A stretch of 5,992 nt of DNA. Origin: Candidatus Aminicenantota bacterium. GTDB taxonomy: Bacteria > Acidobacteriota > Aminicenantia > Aminicenantales > Saccharicenantaceae. The stretch is taken from positions 1 to 5,992 of the forward strand of contig JALHVH010000144.1 in assembly GCA_022867105.1 (NCBI GenBank), written 5' to 3'. A program made the position numbers and the translations under genes. Of the stretch, positions 1 to 5,968 are shown piece by piece. Within the stretch, counting starts at the first letter, position 1; the number at the start of each line of letters is the position of its first letter. The notes beneath the pieces were generated by a model. The model was not told the DNA's origin. It saw only the letters and a program-made list of their open reading frames with translations, and made no database searches.

Positions 1-339
1 ACCTACGACGTTCCGGAGAACTACACCGGTAAGATCCGGAAATTCAAGCCGGCCCGGATCCTCATCATCGACGCCGCCCTGGCCGGCCTCAAGGCCGGGG
101 ACGTCTTCATCCTGGAAAAAGAGAAGATCGCGATCGAAGAGATCTCCAGCCACAAGATCCCGCTCATGGTCCTGATCTCGTATCTGGAACAGGGCACCGG
201 GTGCAAGGTGACCGTCCTCGGGATCCAGGCGAAGGACCTGTCCTTCGGCACGCCCATCACCCCCATCGTAAAGGCCGCCGTCAAAACCGTCGCGGACTTT
301 ATAACGGCGGCGCTGCGCCCAAAGACCCGCCGTTCTTAG
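1..339 (+). CDS. hycI: HycI-type [NiFe]-hydrogenase maturation endopeptidase (peptidase M52), 5' end missing
   Basis: The gene is open from the first base and ends at TAG 337-339, giving 112 residues. E. coli HycI has 156, so roughly 45 N-terminal residues lie outside the window, including the first nickel ligand region (GNxxxxDD). The family cleaves the C-terminal tail of the hydrogenase large subunit after nickel insertion, in the cytoplasm. Visible signatures are PENYTGKIRKFKP, then LIIDAA with Asp24, and SSHKIPL with His51; these align with the E. coli HycI metal ligands Asp62 and His90 at nearly the same spacing (27 versus 28 residues). The later LGIQ and the P-I-T-P-I-V-K-A-A-V-K segment match the family C-terminus. 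The HycI subgroup normally serves group 4, membrane-bound hydrogenases, so such an enzyme is expected elsewhere in the genome (inference). The gene converges on dnaN with a 4-base overlap. Confidence 0.88.
   Translation, partial: TYDVPENYTGKIRKFKPARILIIDAALAGLKAGDVFILEKEKIAIEEISSHKIPLMVLISYLEQGTGCKVTVLGIQAKDLSFGTPITPIVKAAVKTVADFITAALRPKTRRS
274..334. repeat. Two competing GC-rich hairpins at the end of the hydrogenase protease gene
   Basis: GCCGCCGT (274-281) can pair with ACGGCGGC (304-311), an 8-bp perfect stem with a 22-base loop. AACGGCGG (303-310) can instead pair with CCGCCGTT (327-334), an 8-bp perfect stem with a 16-base loop. The two stems share the central arm, so only one can form at a time. 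They lie just before the overlapping convergent stop codons and are the only strong structures there. Neither strand shows a proper T-run; on the minus strand only CTTTAC follows. A role in ending both transcripts is possible, but Ala- and Arg-rich GC codons could create the pattern by chance. Confidence 0.35.
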
Positions 340-1433
340 ATCTTCATCGGCATCAGAACATAGATGTTCTTGATGTTTTCCTCGGTCTCGGGCTTTAAAA
401 GGACGGCGCTGTTCTCGTCCCGGATCTCAAAAGCGACTCGCTCTGAATTCACCGTCAGAAGGAAATCCAGCAGGTATTGGGAGTTGAACCCGATCTCGAG
501 GTTGTCACCCTTGTATTCGATGTCCAGCCTGTCCTTGGCCTCTCCGATCTCGGGGCTCGACGAGAAAAGGCGCATCTTGTTCTTCTCGATATAGAATTTG
601 ATGCCCTTCGACCTCTCCGATGAAAGCAGGGAGACCCTCCTGGTGGCGTTGGACAGTTCTTCGCGGGAGATCAGGAGGAGATTCGGGTTCTCCTTGGGGA
701 TGACGGCCTGGTAGTTCGGGAACTTGCTATCGATGACCCTTGAGATCAAGGTCCGGTTGCCGACCTTGAAGAAGAGGTTGTTATCGTCCAGGTCGAACTC
801 GATGATCTCGTCCTCTAACTTCCTGATCTCGGACAGCGTCTTCTTGGCTACGATGACGCTGATGTCTTTCTCGACCTTAAGCCCTTCGACCTTCAAGGCC
901 GTATAGGACAGCCGGTGACCGTCCGTGCTCACGAGTTCAAGGATCCTGTCCTTAAGAGACATGAGGGCTCCGTTGAGATAGTACCGCTGCTCCTGGGTGA
1001 TCGCGTAATAGACGCGGTCGATCATGTCCTTAAAATCAGCGAGAGGCAACTGGATGTTCTTCTCGAACTTCGGCTCGGGGACCTGCGGGTAATCTTCCTT
1101 CCCCAGGCAGAGCACTTTGAAGTCGCTCTCGCCGGCCACGATCTCCATCTGATCGTTCTTTTCTTCGAAGGTTACGTCCTGTCCGTCCGGGAGGGATTTG
1201 ACGATCTCAAAGATCTTTTTCCCGTTGATCGTCGTGGCGCCGGGTTTTTCGATACGGGCGGCAACGTGCGTTTTCAAGCCAACCTCGAGGTCCGTGCCCG
1301 TGAGCTCAACCTCATGTTCTGTAACGTTCATCAAGATATTGGCGAGGATGGGCATCGTATTCCGTTTTTCGACGATGCCCTGGAGGAGTTGCAGTTCGTC
1401 CAGGATGCTTTTTTTTGATATGGTGAATCTCAT
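336..1433 (-). CDS. dnaN: DNA polymerase III beta subunit (sliding clamp)
   Basis: The product has 365 residues; the E. coli clamp has 366. The clamp dimerises into a ring around DNA and tethers DNA polymerase III and other clamp-binding proteins. Three clamp folds are visible at about 1-118, 127-245 and 250-365. Recognisable motifs are RNTMPIL (24-30), TDLEVGL (47-53), RYYLNG (150-155), TDGHRLS (170-176), SKFPNY (236-241) and the C-terminal MPMKI (361-365), equivalent to E. coli MPMRL, which lines the partner-binding cleft. I chose ATG at 1433: AAAGGTGG lies 4 bases upstream and the protein then begins MRFTISKK as usual. An in-frame TTG at 1448 would add five residues but would begin upstream of and include that ribosome site. 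dnaN follows dnaA on the same strand after 115 bases and seems to have its own promoter. Its TAA stop overlaps the stop of the convergent gene, so no spacer is left for a conventional terminator. Confidence 0.97.
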   Translation of the reverse strand: MRFTISKKSILDELQLLQGIVEKRNTMPILANILMNVTEHEVELTGTDLEVGLKTHVAARIEKPGATTINGKKIFEIVKSLPDGQDVTFEEKNDQMEIVAGESDFKVLCLGKEDYPQVPEPKFEKNIQLPLADFKDMIDRVYYAITQEQRYYLNGALMSLKDRILELVSTDGHRLSYTALKVEGLKVEKDISVIVAKKTLSEIRKLEDEIIEFDLDDNNLFFKVGNRTLISRVIDSKFPNYQAVIPKENPNLLLISREELSNATRRVSLLSSERSKGIKFYIEKNKMRLFSSSPEIGEAKDRLDIEYKGDNLEIGFNSQYLLDFLLTVNSERVAFEIRDENSAVLLKPETEENIKNIYVLMPMKI

Positions 1434-1437
1434 TTTT

Positions 1438-1445
1438 CCACCTTT
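1438..1445 (-). promoter_or_regulatory. Ribosome binding site of dnaN
   Basis: On the minus strand AAAGGTGG is followed by AAAA and then ATG at 1433. The 4-base spacing is on the short side of normal. The site decides the start, since the upstream in-frame TTG at 1448 would place it inside the coding region. Confidence 0.7.
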
Positions 1446-1456
1446 CAACGACTATT

Positions 1457-1485
1457 AATATATTTCTTAAATATATAAATATCAA
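1457..1485 (-). promoter_or_regulatory. Candidate sigma70-type promoter of dnaN
   Basis: On the minus strand TTGATA (1485-1480) and TATATT (1462-1457) are separated by exactly 17 bases. Each hexamer matches the sigma70 consensus at five of six positions. Transcription would begin near 1450, giving a leader of about 17 bases that contains the dnaN ribosome site. The surrounding DNA is almost pure A/T, which raises the chance of accidental matches, but spacing and position relative to dnaN are right. Confidence 0.6.
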
Positions 1486-1521
1486 TAGGGAATATAGGAT
1501 AAGAATAGGCGTGGAAATGTG

Positions 1522-1546
1522 AAAAAAAACCGTAAGTCTCTGGTTT
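1522..1546 (-). terminator. Weak terminator-like hairpin after dnaA
   Basis: On the minus strand, a few bases after the dnaA stop, AAACC (1546-1542) and GGTTT (1531-1527) can form a 5-bp stem around a 10-base loop, continuing directly into an unbroken run of eight T (1529-1522). The T-run is convincing but the stem is short with only two G-C pairs. At best it would partly separate dnaA from dnaN transcription. Confidence 0.3.
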
Positions 1547-1548
1547 CT

Positions 1549-2880
1549 TCATTGCATACTGCTGATCAGGCTGTTGATTTCCTTGTTGAATTCGGGATCT
1601 TCGTGGCGCAACCGCTCGATCTTGCGGATGCTGTGGATAACCGTCGTGTGGTGCTTTCCACCGAACTTCTTTCCGATGTCCGGCAGAGAGGACTTGGTCA
1701 ATTCTTTGGCCAGGTACATGGCCACCTGCCTAGGGAAGGCGATCTTCGGGGAGTTGTTCTTGGACTTGATCTGGGAGGGCTTGATCTTGAATTTATGACA
1801 GATGAGCCGTTGGATCCTTTCCACGGTGACGATGGTCGATGCCGAATCCAGAAGTCCTTTGAGGGCTTCTTTCGTAAGATCAAGATCGATCTTTTCGCCT
1901 TTAAGAGAGGAGTAGGCGATGACGCGGCGCAGGTAGCCTTCGAGCTCCCGGATGTTGGAGTGGACTTTGTCAGCAATGTAGAGGGCGACGCTTTCGCTCA
2001 GGATGACGCCCTCCATCTCGGCCTTTTTCCGGAGGATGGCGATCCGGGTTTCAATGTCGGGCGGCTTGATGTCGGCGATCAACCCCCATTCGAACCTGGA
2101 CCGGAACCTCTCTTCAAGATGGGGGATCTCCTTTGGGGGGCAATCGCTCGAGATGACGATCTGCTTCTGGCCGTCGTAGAGATGGTTGAAGGTGTGAAAG
2201 AACTCTTCCTTCGTCCGCTCCCGTCCGCCGAGGTAGTGGATGTCGTCGATGAGCAGGATGTCGACACTCCTGTACTTCTCGCGGAAGTCCAGGATCTTCC
2301 CGTACTGGAGGTGGTTGATGAGCTCATTCATGAACTTTTCGGTGGTGATGTAGAGGACCTTCATCCGGTGGTTGTTCATAAGGGTGAAATGTCCGATGGC
2401 GTTCATGAGGTGCGTTTTTCCCAGGCCGGCCCCGCCGTAGACATACAACGGATTGTACGACTTGCCCGGGTTCTTGGCGACGGCCGTCGCTGCGGCCTGG
2501 GCGAATTGGTTGCAGGATCCGACGACGAAGTTGTCGAACGTATAGTTCGGGTTGAGGTTCGGATTGAGGAGCAGGCCCTGCTTCGTCTTTCTCTCGTCGG
2601 GCGATCTCCGGATGAACGATGACGGGGTCTCATCAAAGATGTATTTGATGTCAATGGGCCTGCCGAGGAGCTCCTGGGCGCACTCGTTGATCAGGGCTGA
2701 GTAATGGAAGGACAGCCAATCCCTGAAGTACGAGTTGGGGACCTTGATATAAAGAGCGTCGCCCTCCTCTCCGATGAAACTCGTCGGCTCGAACCATGTC
2801 TCGAAGCTGTTCTCGTCGACCTTTTTTTGGACGGCCTGGACGATTCGGAGCCAAGCATTAGTTTTATCTTCAGGTTCCAT
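1549..2880 (-). CDS. dnaA: Chromosomal replication initiator protein DnaA
   Basis: The product has 443 residues from ATG 2880. DnaA binds origin boxes as an ATP-bound filament, melts DNA and loads the helicase. Domain I (about 8-82) starts AWLRIVQAVQKKV. A short linker follows, then the AAA+ core with Walker A GGAGLGKT (149-156), Walker B LLIDD (209-213), sensor 1 near VISSD, the arginine-bearing RFRSRFEWG (258-266) and sensor 2 NIRELEG (309-315). Domain IV (about 350-443) ends in the signature FGGKHHTTVIHS (406-417). Two features of domain IV are unusual relative to E. coli: the basic loop SKRRSR reads SKNNSP, so minor-groove Arg399 aligns with Asn376, and Asp433 aligns with His410. An in-frame GTG at 2913 would add 11 residues encoded by the DnaA boxes; I reject it. 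The ribosome site before ATG 2880 is weak (CGGGGT). A promoter at 2965-2993 and boxes in its leader suggest autoregulation. Confidence 0.97.
   Translation of the reverse strand: MEPEDKTNAWLRIVQAVQKKVDENSFETWFEPTSFIGEEGDALYIKVPNSYFRDWLSFHYSALINECAQELLGRPIDIKYIFDETPSSFIRRSPDERKTKQGLLLNPNLNPNYTFDNFVVGSCNQFAQAAATAVAKNPGKSYNPLYVYGGAGLGKTHLMNAIGHFTLMNNHRMKVLYITTEKFMNELINHLQYGKILDFREKYRSVDILLIDDIHYLGGRERTKEEFFHTFNHLYDGQKQIVISSDCPPKEIPHLEERFRSRFEWGLIADIKPPDIETRIAILRKKAEMEGVILSESVALYIADKVHSNIRELEGYLRRVIAYSSLKGEKIDLDLTKEALKGLLDSASTIVTVERIQRLICHKFKIKPSQIKSKNNSPKIAFPRQVAMYLAKELTKSSLPDIGKKFGGKHHTTVIHSIRKIERLRHEDPEFNKEINSLISSMQ
1632..1640 (-). promoter_or_regulatory. Perfect DnaA box inside the 3' part of dnaA
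   Basis: TTATCCACA reads on the minus strand at 1640-1632, identical to the two boxes upstream of dnaA. It lies within codons 414-417 (Val-Ile-His-Ser) of the domain IV signature, about 90 bases before the dnaA stop and about 145 bases from the AT-rich core. It could be a downstream origin box, or a chance outcome of codon choice. The match to consensus is certain; function is not. Confidence 0.45.
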
Positions 2881-2893
2881 GAGTGACCCCGAG

Positions 2894-2925
2894 TTATCCA
2901 CAGAATTATCCACATCTGTGGAAAA
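2894..2925. promoter_or_regulatory. DnaA-box cluster upstream of dnaA (origin and/or autoregulatory site)
   Basis: Two perfect consensus boxes TTATCCACA lie on the plus strand at 2894-2902 and 2906-2914, three bases apart. A third box, TTTTCCACA with one mismatch, reads on the minus strand at 2925-2917, two bases further and opposed to the second, so boxes 2 and 3 form the inverted repeat CCACA-TC-TGTGG. The cluster lies in the predicted dnaA leader, 14 bases upstream of the dnaA start codon, where bound DnaA could block transcription. The same cluster is the best candidate for the DnaA-loading part of oriC. Confidence 0.8.
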
Positions 2926-2964
2926 GCCCGCCCTTACCGCTGAAGGGTCGGGGAAAGCCAGGAG

Positions 2965-2993
2965 ATCATAGCATTCTCAAGGGCCGAATTCAA
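2965..2993 (-). promoter_or_regulatory. Candidate sigma70-type promoter of dnaA with extended -10
   Basis: On the minus strand TTGAAT (2993-2988) and TATGAT (2970-2965) are separated by 17 bases, and TGC directly before the -10 hexamer makes it an extended -10. Transcription would start near 2958, giving a leader of about 78 bases that contains all three DnaA boxes. The promoter begins only a few bases beyond the stop codon of the upstream large gene, and I see no terminator between them, so readthrough into dnaA is possible. Confidence 0.62.
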
Positions 2994-3000
2994 GACTTTT

Positions 3001-5955
3001 TTAAAAATCGAAGCCGATCCAGAAGTTCGTCTCGAAAGTCTTGTCCCGGTCGAACTTGAAGGGCCTGGACATGTTCGGGACGTGGAAGCCCTTGACGAAT
3101 TCGATGTGCATCGGGAAGCCGAAAAGGAAGAACTCGAACCCGTATCCGTAGGAGCCGATGGCCGCGTACGGCTTGAGAACGTCCTGGTCGCCCTGCCGGT
3201 GGACACGCCAGATCTCGGCCGGGCGGCCCTTGATCTTGGCCCGGGCCAGGTCGGCGAAGACGACCCCCCGCAGCGGACCGACCTGCCCGAGGACGGTGTC
3301 GGCCATTTCGACCAGCGGGAACCGGAGCTCCGCGTTCGCCCACCAGCCCTGGGTCCCGATGATGCCGCTGTAATACGAGGACCGGACCTGATTGTTGCCG
3401 CCGAAATAGTTGAAGTAGGGGTTCTTGCCGAGGCTGGCGAACCCTTCGATCCTGAAAGCGAAGAGGGCGTTCCCGCCAAGGGGGAGGTACTGTCGGGCGT
3501 CCACGTCCAGGCTGGTGTTGCTGAAGAATCGGCTTGAAACAGGGATGCCCTGAGCGAGGCCCAGCCGGAAGGTATTCCCGGCCGCCGGACCGTAGCGCTT
3601 GAATACGGTCGTCTCCCCGATAAGGGCCAGCGATGCCTGGAGGACATTGCCGTTCCAGAAGTAATTATAGGCCGCCTGGGCGCCGGGATTGTAGGCGTAG
3701 CTGTCGAGGAAATCTTCTTCGTACCGGTAAAAGCCGAGGCCGGCCTCGGCCCGGTAGTATTTGTTCAGCGGGTAATATCCCGCCAGGCTGAACCCCGAGA
3801 TCTTACGGGTCGCGATGGCGTCCTGGTAGGTGAAATACTTGCCGTAAAATCCGGAGTCGAAGTAGTAATAATCGGGATAATAGAAGAGCGAATACTGGAA
3901 GGCGCTAGCCATGTACTGGAAACGGTGCTTTTGATTGAGGTAGGCGAAATTGTAGGAGCGGAAGCTCCGGACCTGGTAGGCGGAGAACATGAGGGCGTGG
4001 TCCCCCAGGAGGTCGCTGAAGGCGACCGATGAGCCGCCGTAGATCGACCCGTCCGTCGAGACGATGGCGTCTATCGGGGGCCTCGACAGGAGGTACAGCT
4101 TGCCGATCCCCTTGTGGACCTGGATCTTGTCCTTGTTGATGTCCAGGGCGACGACCGGCTCGAACCTCGGGACCTTCCGGTCGGAGGGGAATTCCTCGAA
4201 GGCGACCGTTCCCTCCTCCGTTCCCTCCAGCTCGGACTTGAAGATCTGGAAGGCGCCCTTGTTGAAGGAGGAAAAGACCACGATCTTCGGGTTCCCGGGG
4301 AGGGGGGACGGGAAGAAGTTGCCCGTCCGGACGTCCGTGTAGCGGAGGAGCTGACGCGTCTCGAGACCGATCGCGTAGATGTTGTAGGCCCCCCGGACAT
4401 CGCCGGAGAAGTAGAGCGATTTCGAGTCGGGCGAGAAGCGGGGGGCGACGGTGTTCCCCCTGCCGAAGGTCAGCTGGGTCCTTTTTTTAAGGTCCCCGAG
4501 AGGCGAAAGGAAGAGCTTGTCATAGCCGTCGATCCGGATCGTGTACGCCACGGACCTCCCGTCCGGAGAGACCGCCGGGGCCTTCTCGAAGGCCTCATCG
4601 TTCGTGAGATTGGTGACGTCGCCGTCGGCCAGGCGGACGGAGAAGAGGTCACGGCGGCCCTGGTCGAAACCGGCGCAGAGAATGCTGTCGTCCGAGAGAA
4701 GGAAGCTCGGCGAGGACGGTTGATCGATGCGAAGCTTCAGCTTTTTCAGGGTCTTTCCGGTCAGGGGGTCGACGATGATAAGGGCGTGCTTCCTCCCGTC
4801 GCGGGCGAAGAAGGCGATCCTGTCGCCCCCATGCGACCAAGCCAGGTCCGGACCCATCGAGGGGTCCACGTCATATTTGATGTTCTCGTATCGGAGGGTG
4901 TAGCCGCGGGTGATGTTCCGGATGATCGACCCGTCCTTGGCGGAGATGAGGACGAGGTCCATGTCCATGTCCTTGACGTTGAAGGTCAGGGTGGCCACGA
5001 TGTCCCCGGACGGAGAGAGCGCGTGGGAGAAGGCGAAGTAGTAGGAGTTGACCGGGAATTCGGGGCCCAGCGTGATGCTGTAGTTCTCCGGGTTCTCCCG
5101 GGCGAGGAAGTCCTTGTTCCGTTCACGGAGGTACTTCTTGAACTCGTATTGGAACTCCCGGGTCTTCATGTTGAACGCCCGCTCGATCGGGTCCCTCTTG
5201 CCGACGGTCGGGGCGGTCTTCAAGGACAGCCAGAACTCCCGGATGGCGCTCAGGCCGAACTTCGACTCGACGTACTCGTAGACGGCGTGACCGAAATCGT
5301 AGGCCGGCTCGCGCGGCAGGGGGTAGCGGGAATAGATCTCCCCCGACTCCGAGAACTCGGGGATGCGGTCGTTGAGGACGGCGTCGCGGACGATGAGCGA
5401 GGACCACGACGACCAGGTCCGGGTGGCGAACTCGCTCAGGCCTTCGAAGACCCACAGGGGCGGCTGGCTGATGGAATAAATGGAACCCGCTTGGTCCCCC
5501 CAGAGGATGTCGAACTCGAAGATGTGGGTCAGCTCGTGCTCGACCAGGGACTGGAGCTCGTCCGGGGGCATGTCGCCGTGGATGCCTATCCGATGGAGGA
5601 TGGGCTCGGAGACCCCCAGGACGCCCTCGGACACCTCGAAGAGGTTGGTCTGCTCGAAATCCGTGAACGTCCGGTAGTATATCAAGGGGACGGGCTCGGC
5701 GAGCTGGTGCTTGAGGAGTCGGCTGATCCTCTGGTAGGCGCTTTCCGCGATCCCCGCCACGTCCTTCAGCGTCCCCTCGCCGCCGGAGGTGAAGTAGATC
5801 CTGAAATGCTCGGTGGGATAGCTCTTCCAGTTGAACTTCTCGTAGATGACCTTGTTCTTGCCGTAATAGGGAACGTAATAGAACTGAGCGAAGGCCGGGG
5901 CGGCGGCGAGCAGGAGCAGGGGCGGGATGATGGTTCGCAGGATCCACGGCCTCAT
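3001..5955 (-). CDS. Secreted metallopeptidase / PD40 beta-propeller / Omp85-like outer-membrane barrel protein
   Basis: The 984-residue product has a signal peptide: Arg-rich start, hydrophobic PPLLLLAAAP (11-20), probable cleavage after AFA (21-23). Residues about 40-285 resemble the peptidase MA/gluzincin group: HELTH (140-144) supplies two zinc ligands and the catalytic Glu141, and Glu171 in VFEGLSEF is the likely third ligand. Residues about 300-580 hold about six TolB/PD40-like blades, for example LAWSHGGDRIAF, VSPDGRSVAY and FSPDSKSLYFSG. Residues about 635-984 look like an outer-membrane beta-barrel: GGSSVAFSD opens it, alternating aromatic strands follow, and it ends in Phe, as barrel substrates of BAM do. 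FGGNNQVRSSYY (851-862) followed by AELRFPL recalls the Omp85 loop-6 region, with VRSS in place of the usual VRGY/F. The peptidase and propeller would sit in the periplasm or on the surface, depending on topology. ATG 5955 is fixed by a strong GAGGAGG site. The substrate is unknown. It could be a degraded peptidase used for binding, but all key residues are present. Confidence 0.85.
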   Translation of the reverse strand: MRPWILRTIIPPLLLLAAAPAFAQFYYVPYYGKNKVIYEKFNWKSYPTEHFRIYFTSGGEGTLKDVAGIAESAYQRISRLLKHQLAEPVPLIYYRTFTDFEQTNLFEVSEGVLGVSEPILHRIGIHGDMPPDELQSLVEHELTHIFEFDILWGDQAGSIYSISQPPLWVFEGLSEFATRTWSSWSSLIVRDAVLNDRIPEFSESGEIYSRYPLPREPAYDFGHAVYEYVESKFGLSAIREFWLSLKTAPTVGKRDPIERAFNMKTREFQYEFKKYLRERNKDFLARENPENYSITLGPEFPVNSYYFAFSHALSPSGDIVATLTFNVKDMDMDLVLISAKDGSIIRNITRGYTLRYENIKYDVDPSMGPDLAWSHGGDRIAFFARDGRKHALIIVDPLTGKTLKKLKLRIDQPSSPSFLLSDDSILCAGFDQGRRDLFSVRLADGDVTNLTNDEAFEKAPAVSPDGRSVAYTIRIDGYDKLFLSPLGDLKKRTQLTFGRGNTVAPRFSPDSKSLYFSGDVRGAYNIYAIGLETRQLLRYTDVRTGNFFPSPLPGNPKIVVFSSFNKGAFQIFKSELEGTEEGTVAFEEFPSDRKVPRFEPVVALDINKDKIQVHKGIGKLYLLSRPPIDAIVSTDGSIYGGSSVAFSDLLGDHALMFSAYQVRSFRSYNFAYLNQKHRFQYMASAFQYSLFYYPDYYYFDSGFYGKYFTYQDAIATRKISGFSLAGYYPLNKYYRAEAGLGFYRYEEDFLDSYAYNPGAQAAYNYFWNGNVLQASLALIGETTVFKRYGPAAGNTFRLGLAQGIPVSSRFFSNTSLDVDARQYLPLGGNALFAFRIEGFASLGKNPYFNYFGGNNQVRSSYYSGIIGTQGWWANAELRFPLVEMADTVLGQVGPLRGVVFADLARAKIKGRPAEIWRVHRQGDQDVLKPYAAIGSYGYGFEFFLFGFPMHIEFVKGFHVPNMSRPFKFDRDKTFETNFWIGFDF

Positions 5956-5960
5956 GGAAG

Positions 5961-5967
5961 CCTCCTC
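5961..5967 (-). promoter_or_regulatory. Strong ribosome binding site of the large outer-membrane gene
   Basis: GAGGAGG on the minus strand lies 5 bases before ATG 5955, an almost ideal Shine-Dalgarno sequence and spacing, and fixes the start of the large gene directly before its signal peptide. Confidence 0.8.
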
Positions 5968-5968
5968 G

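Larger units (their letters stand above)
1434..1548. other. dnaA–dnaN spacer with AT-rich core, candidate DNA-unwinding element
   Basis: The stretch at about 1452-1487 contains only three or four G/C bases in about 36, against GC-rich surroundings. Beside it lie three CCTAT copies on the minus strand (1509-1505, 1498-1494, 1489-1485), 11 and 9 bases apart. A one-mismatch DnaA box, TTTTTCACA, reads on the minus strand at 1526-1518. In Bacillus subtilis the unwinding element lies in this same dnaA–dnaN spacer, so this is a plausible site of origin melting. The dnaN promoter occupies the same bases and could by itself explain the AT-richness. Confidence 0.45.

Noticed and set aside
1409..1416. 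A8 run in codons 6-8 of dnaN as a slippage or phase-variation site
   Set aside because: It encodes the normal Ser-Lys-Lys-Ser segment in frame. One 8-base run in an essential gene is not evidence of programmed slippage.
915..1418. Plus-strand open frame of 167 codons antisense to dnaN
   Set aside because: A shadow of dnaN codon structure with no ribosome site and no recognisable domain.
1434..1448. Upstream TTG start for DnaN
   Set aside because: It would put the AAAGGTGG ribosome site inside the coding region. The beta clamp normally begins MRFT/MKFT, matching ATG 1433.
1519..2622. Long plus-strand open frame of 367 codons antisense to dnaA
   Set aside because: It mirrors the codon pattern of dnaA, has a low-complexity V/D/L/G-rich translation with no recognisable domain, and starts at a GTG in an A-run without a ribosome site. 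dnaA on the other strand is certain.
2881..2913. Upstream GTG start for DnaA at 2913
   Set aside because: The added 11 residues are encoded by the two DnaA boxes and resemble no DnaA N-terminus. The protein from ATG 2880 begins as expected for domain I.
2940..3000. Terminator for the large outer-membrane gene before dnaA
   Set aside because: After the TAA stop I find no stable stem followed by a T-run on the minus strand. The space is taken by the dnaA promoter.
5123..5947. Minus-strand open frame of 274 codons overlapping the start of the large gene
   Set aside because: Arg/Pro/Ala-rich translation typical of a shifted frame in GC-rich DNA. The main frame has the signal peptide, HELTH motif and ribosome site.
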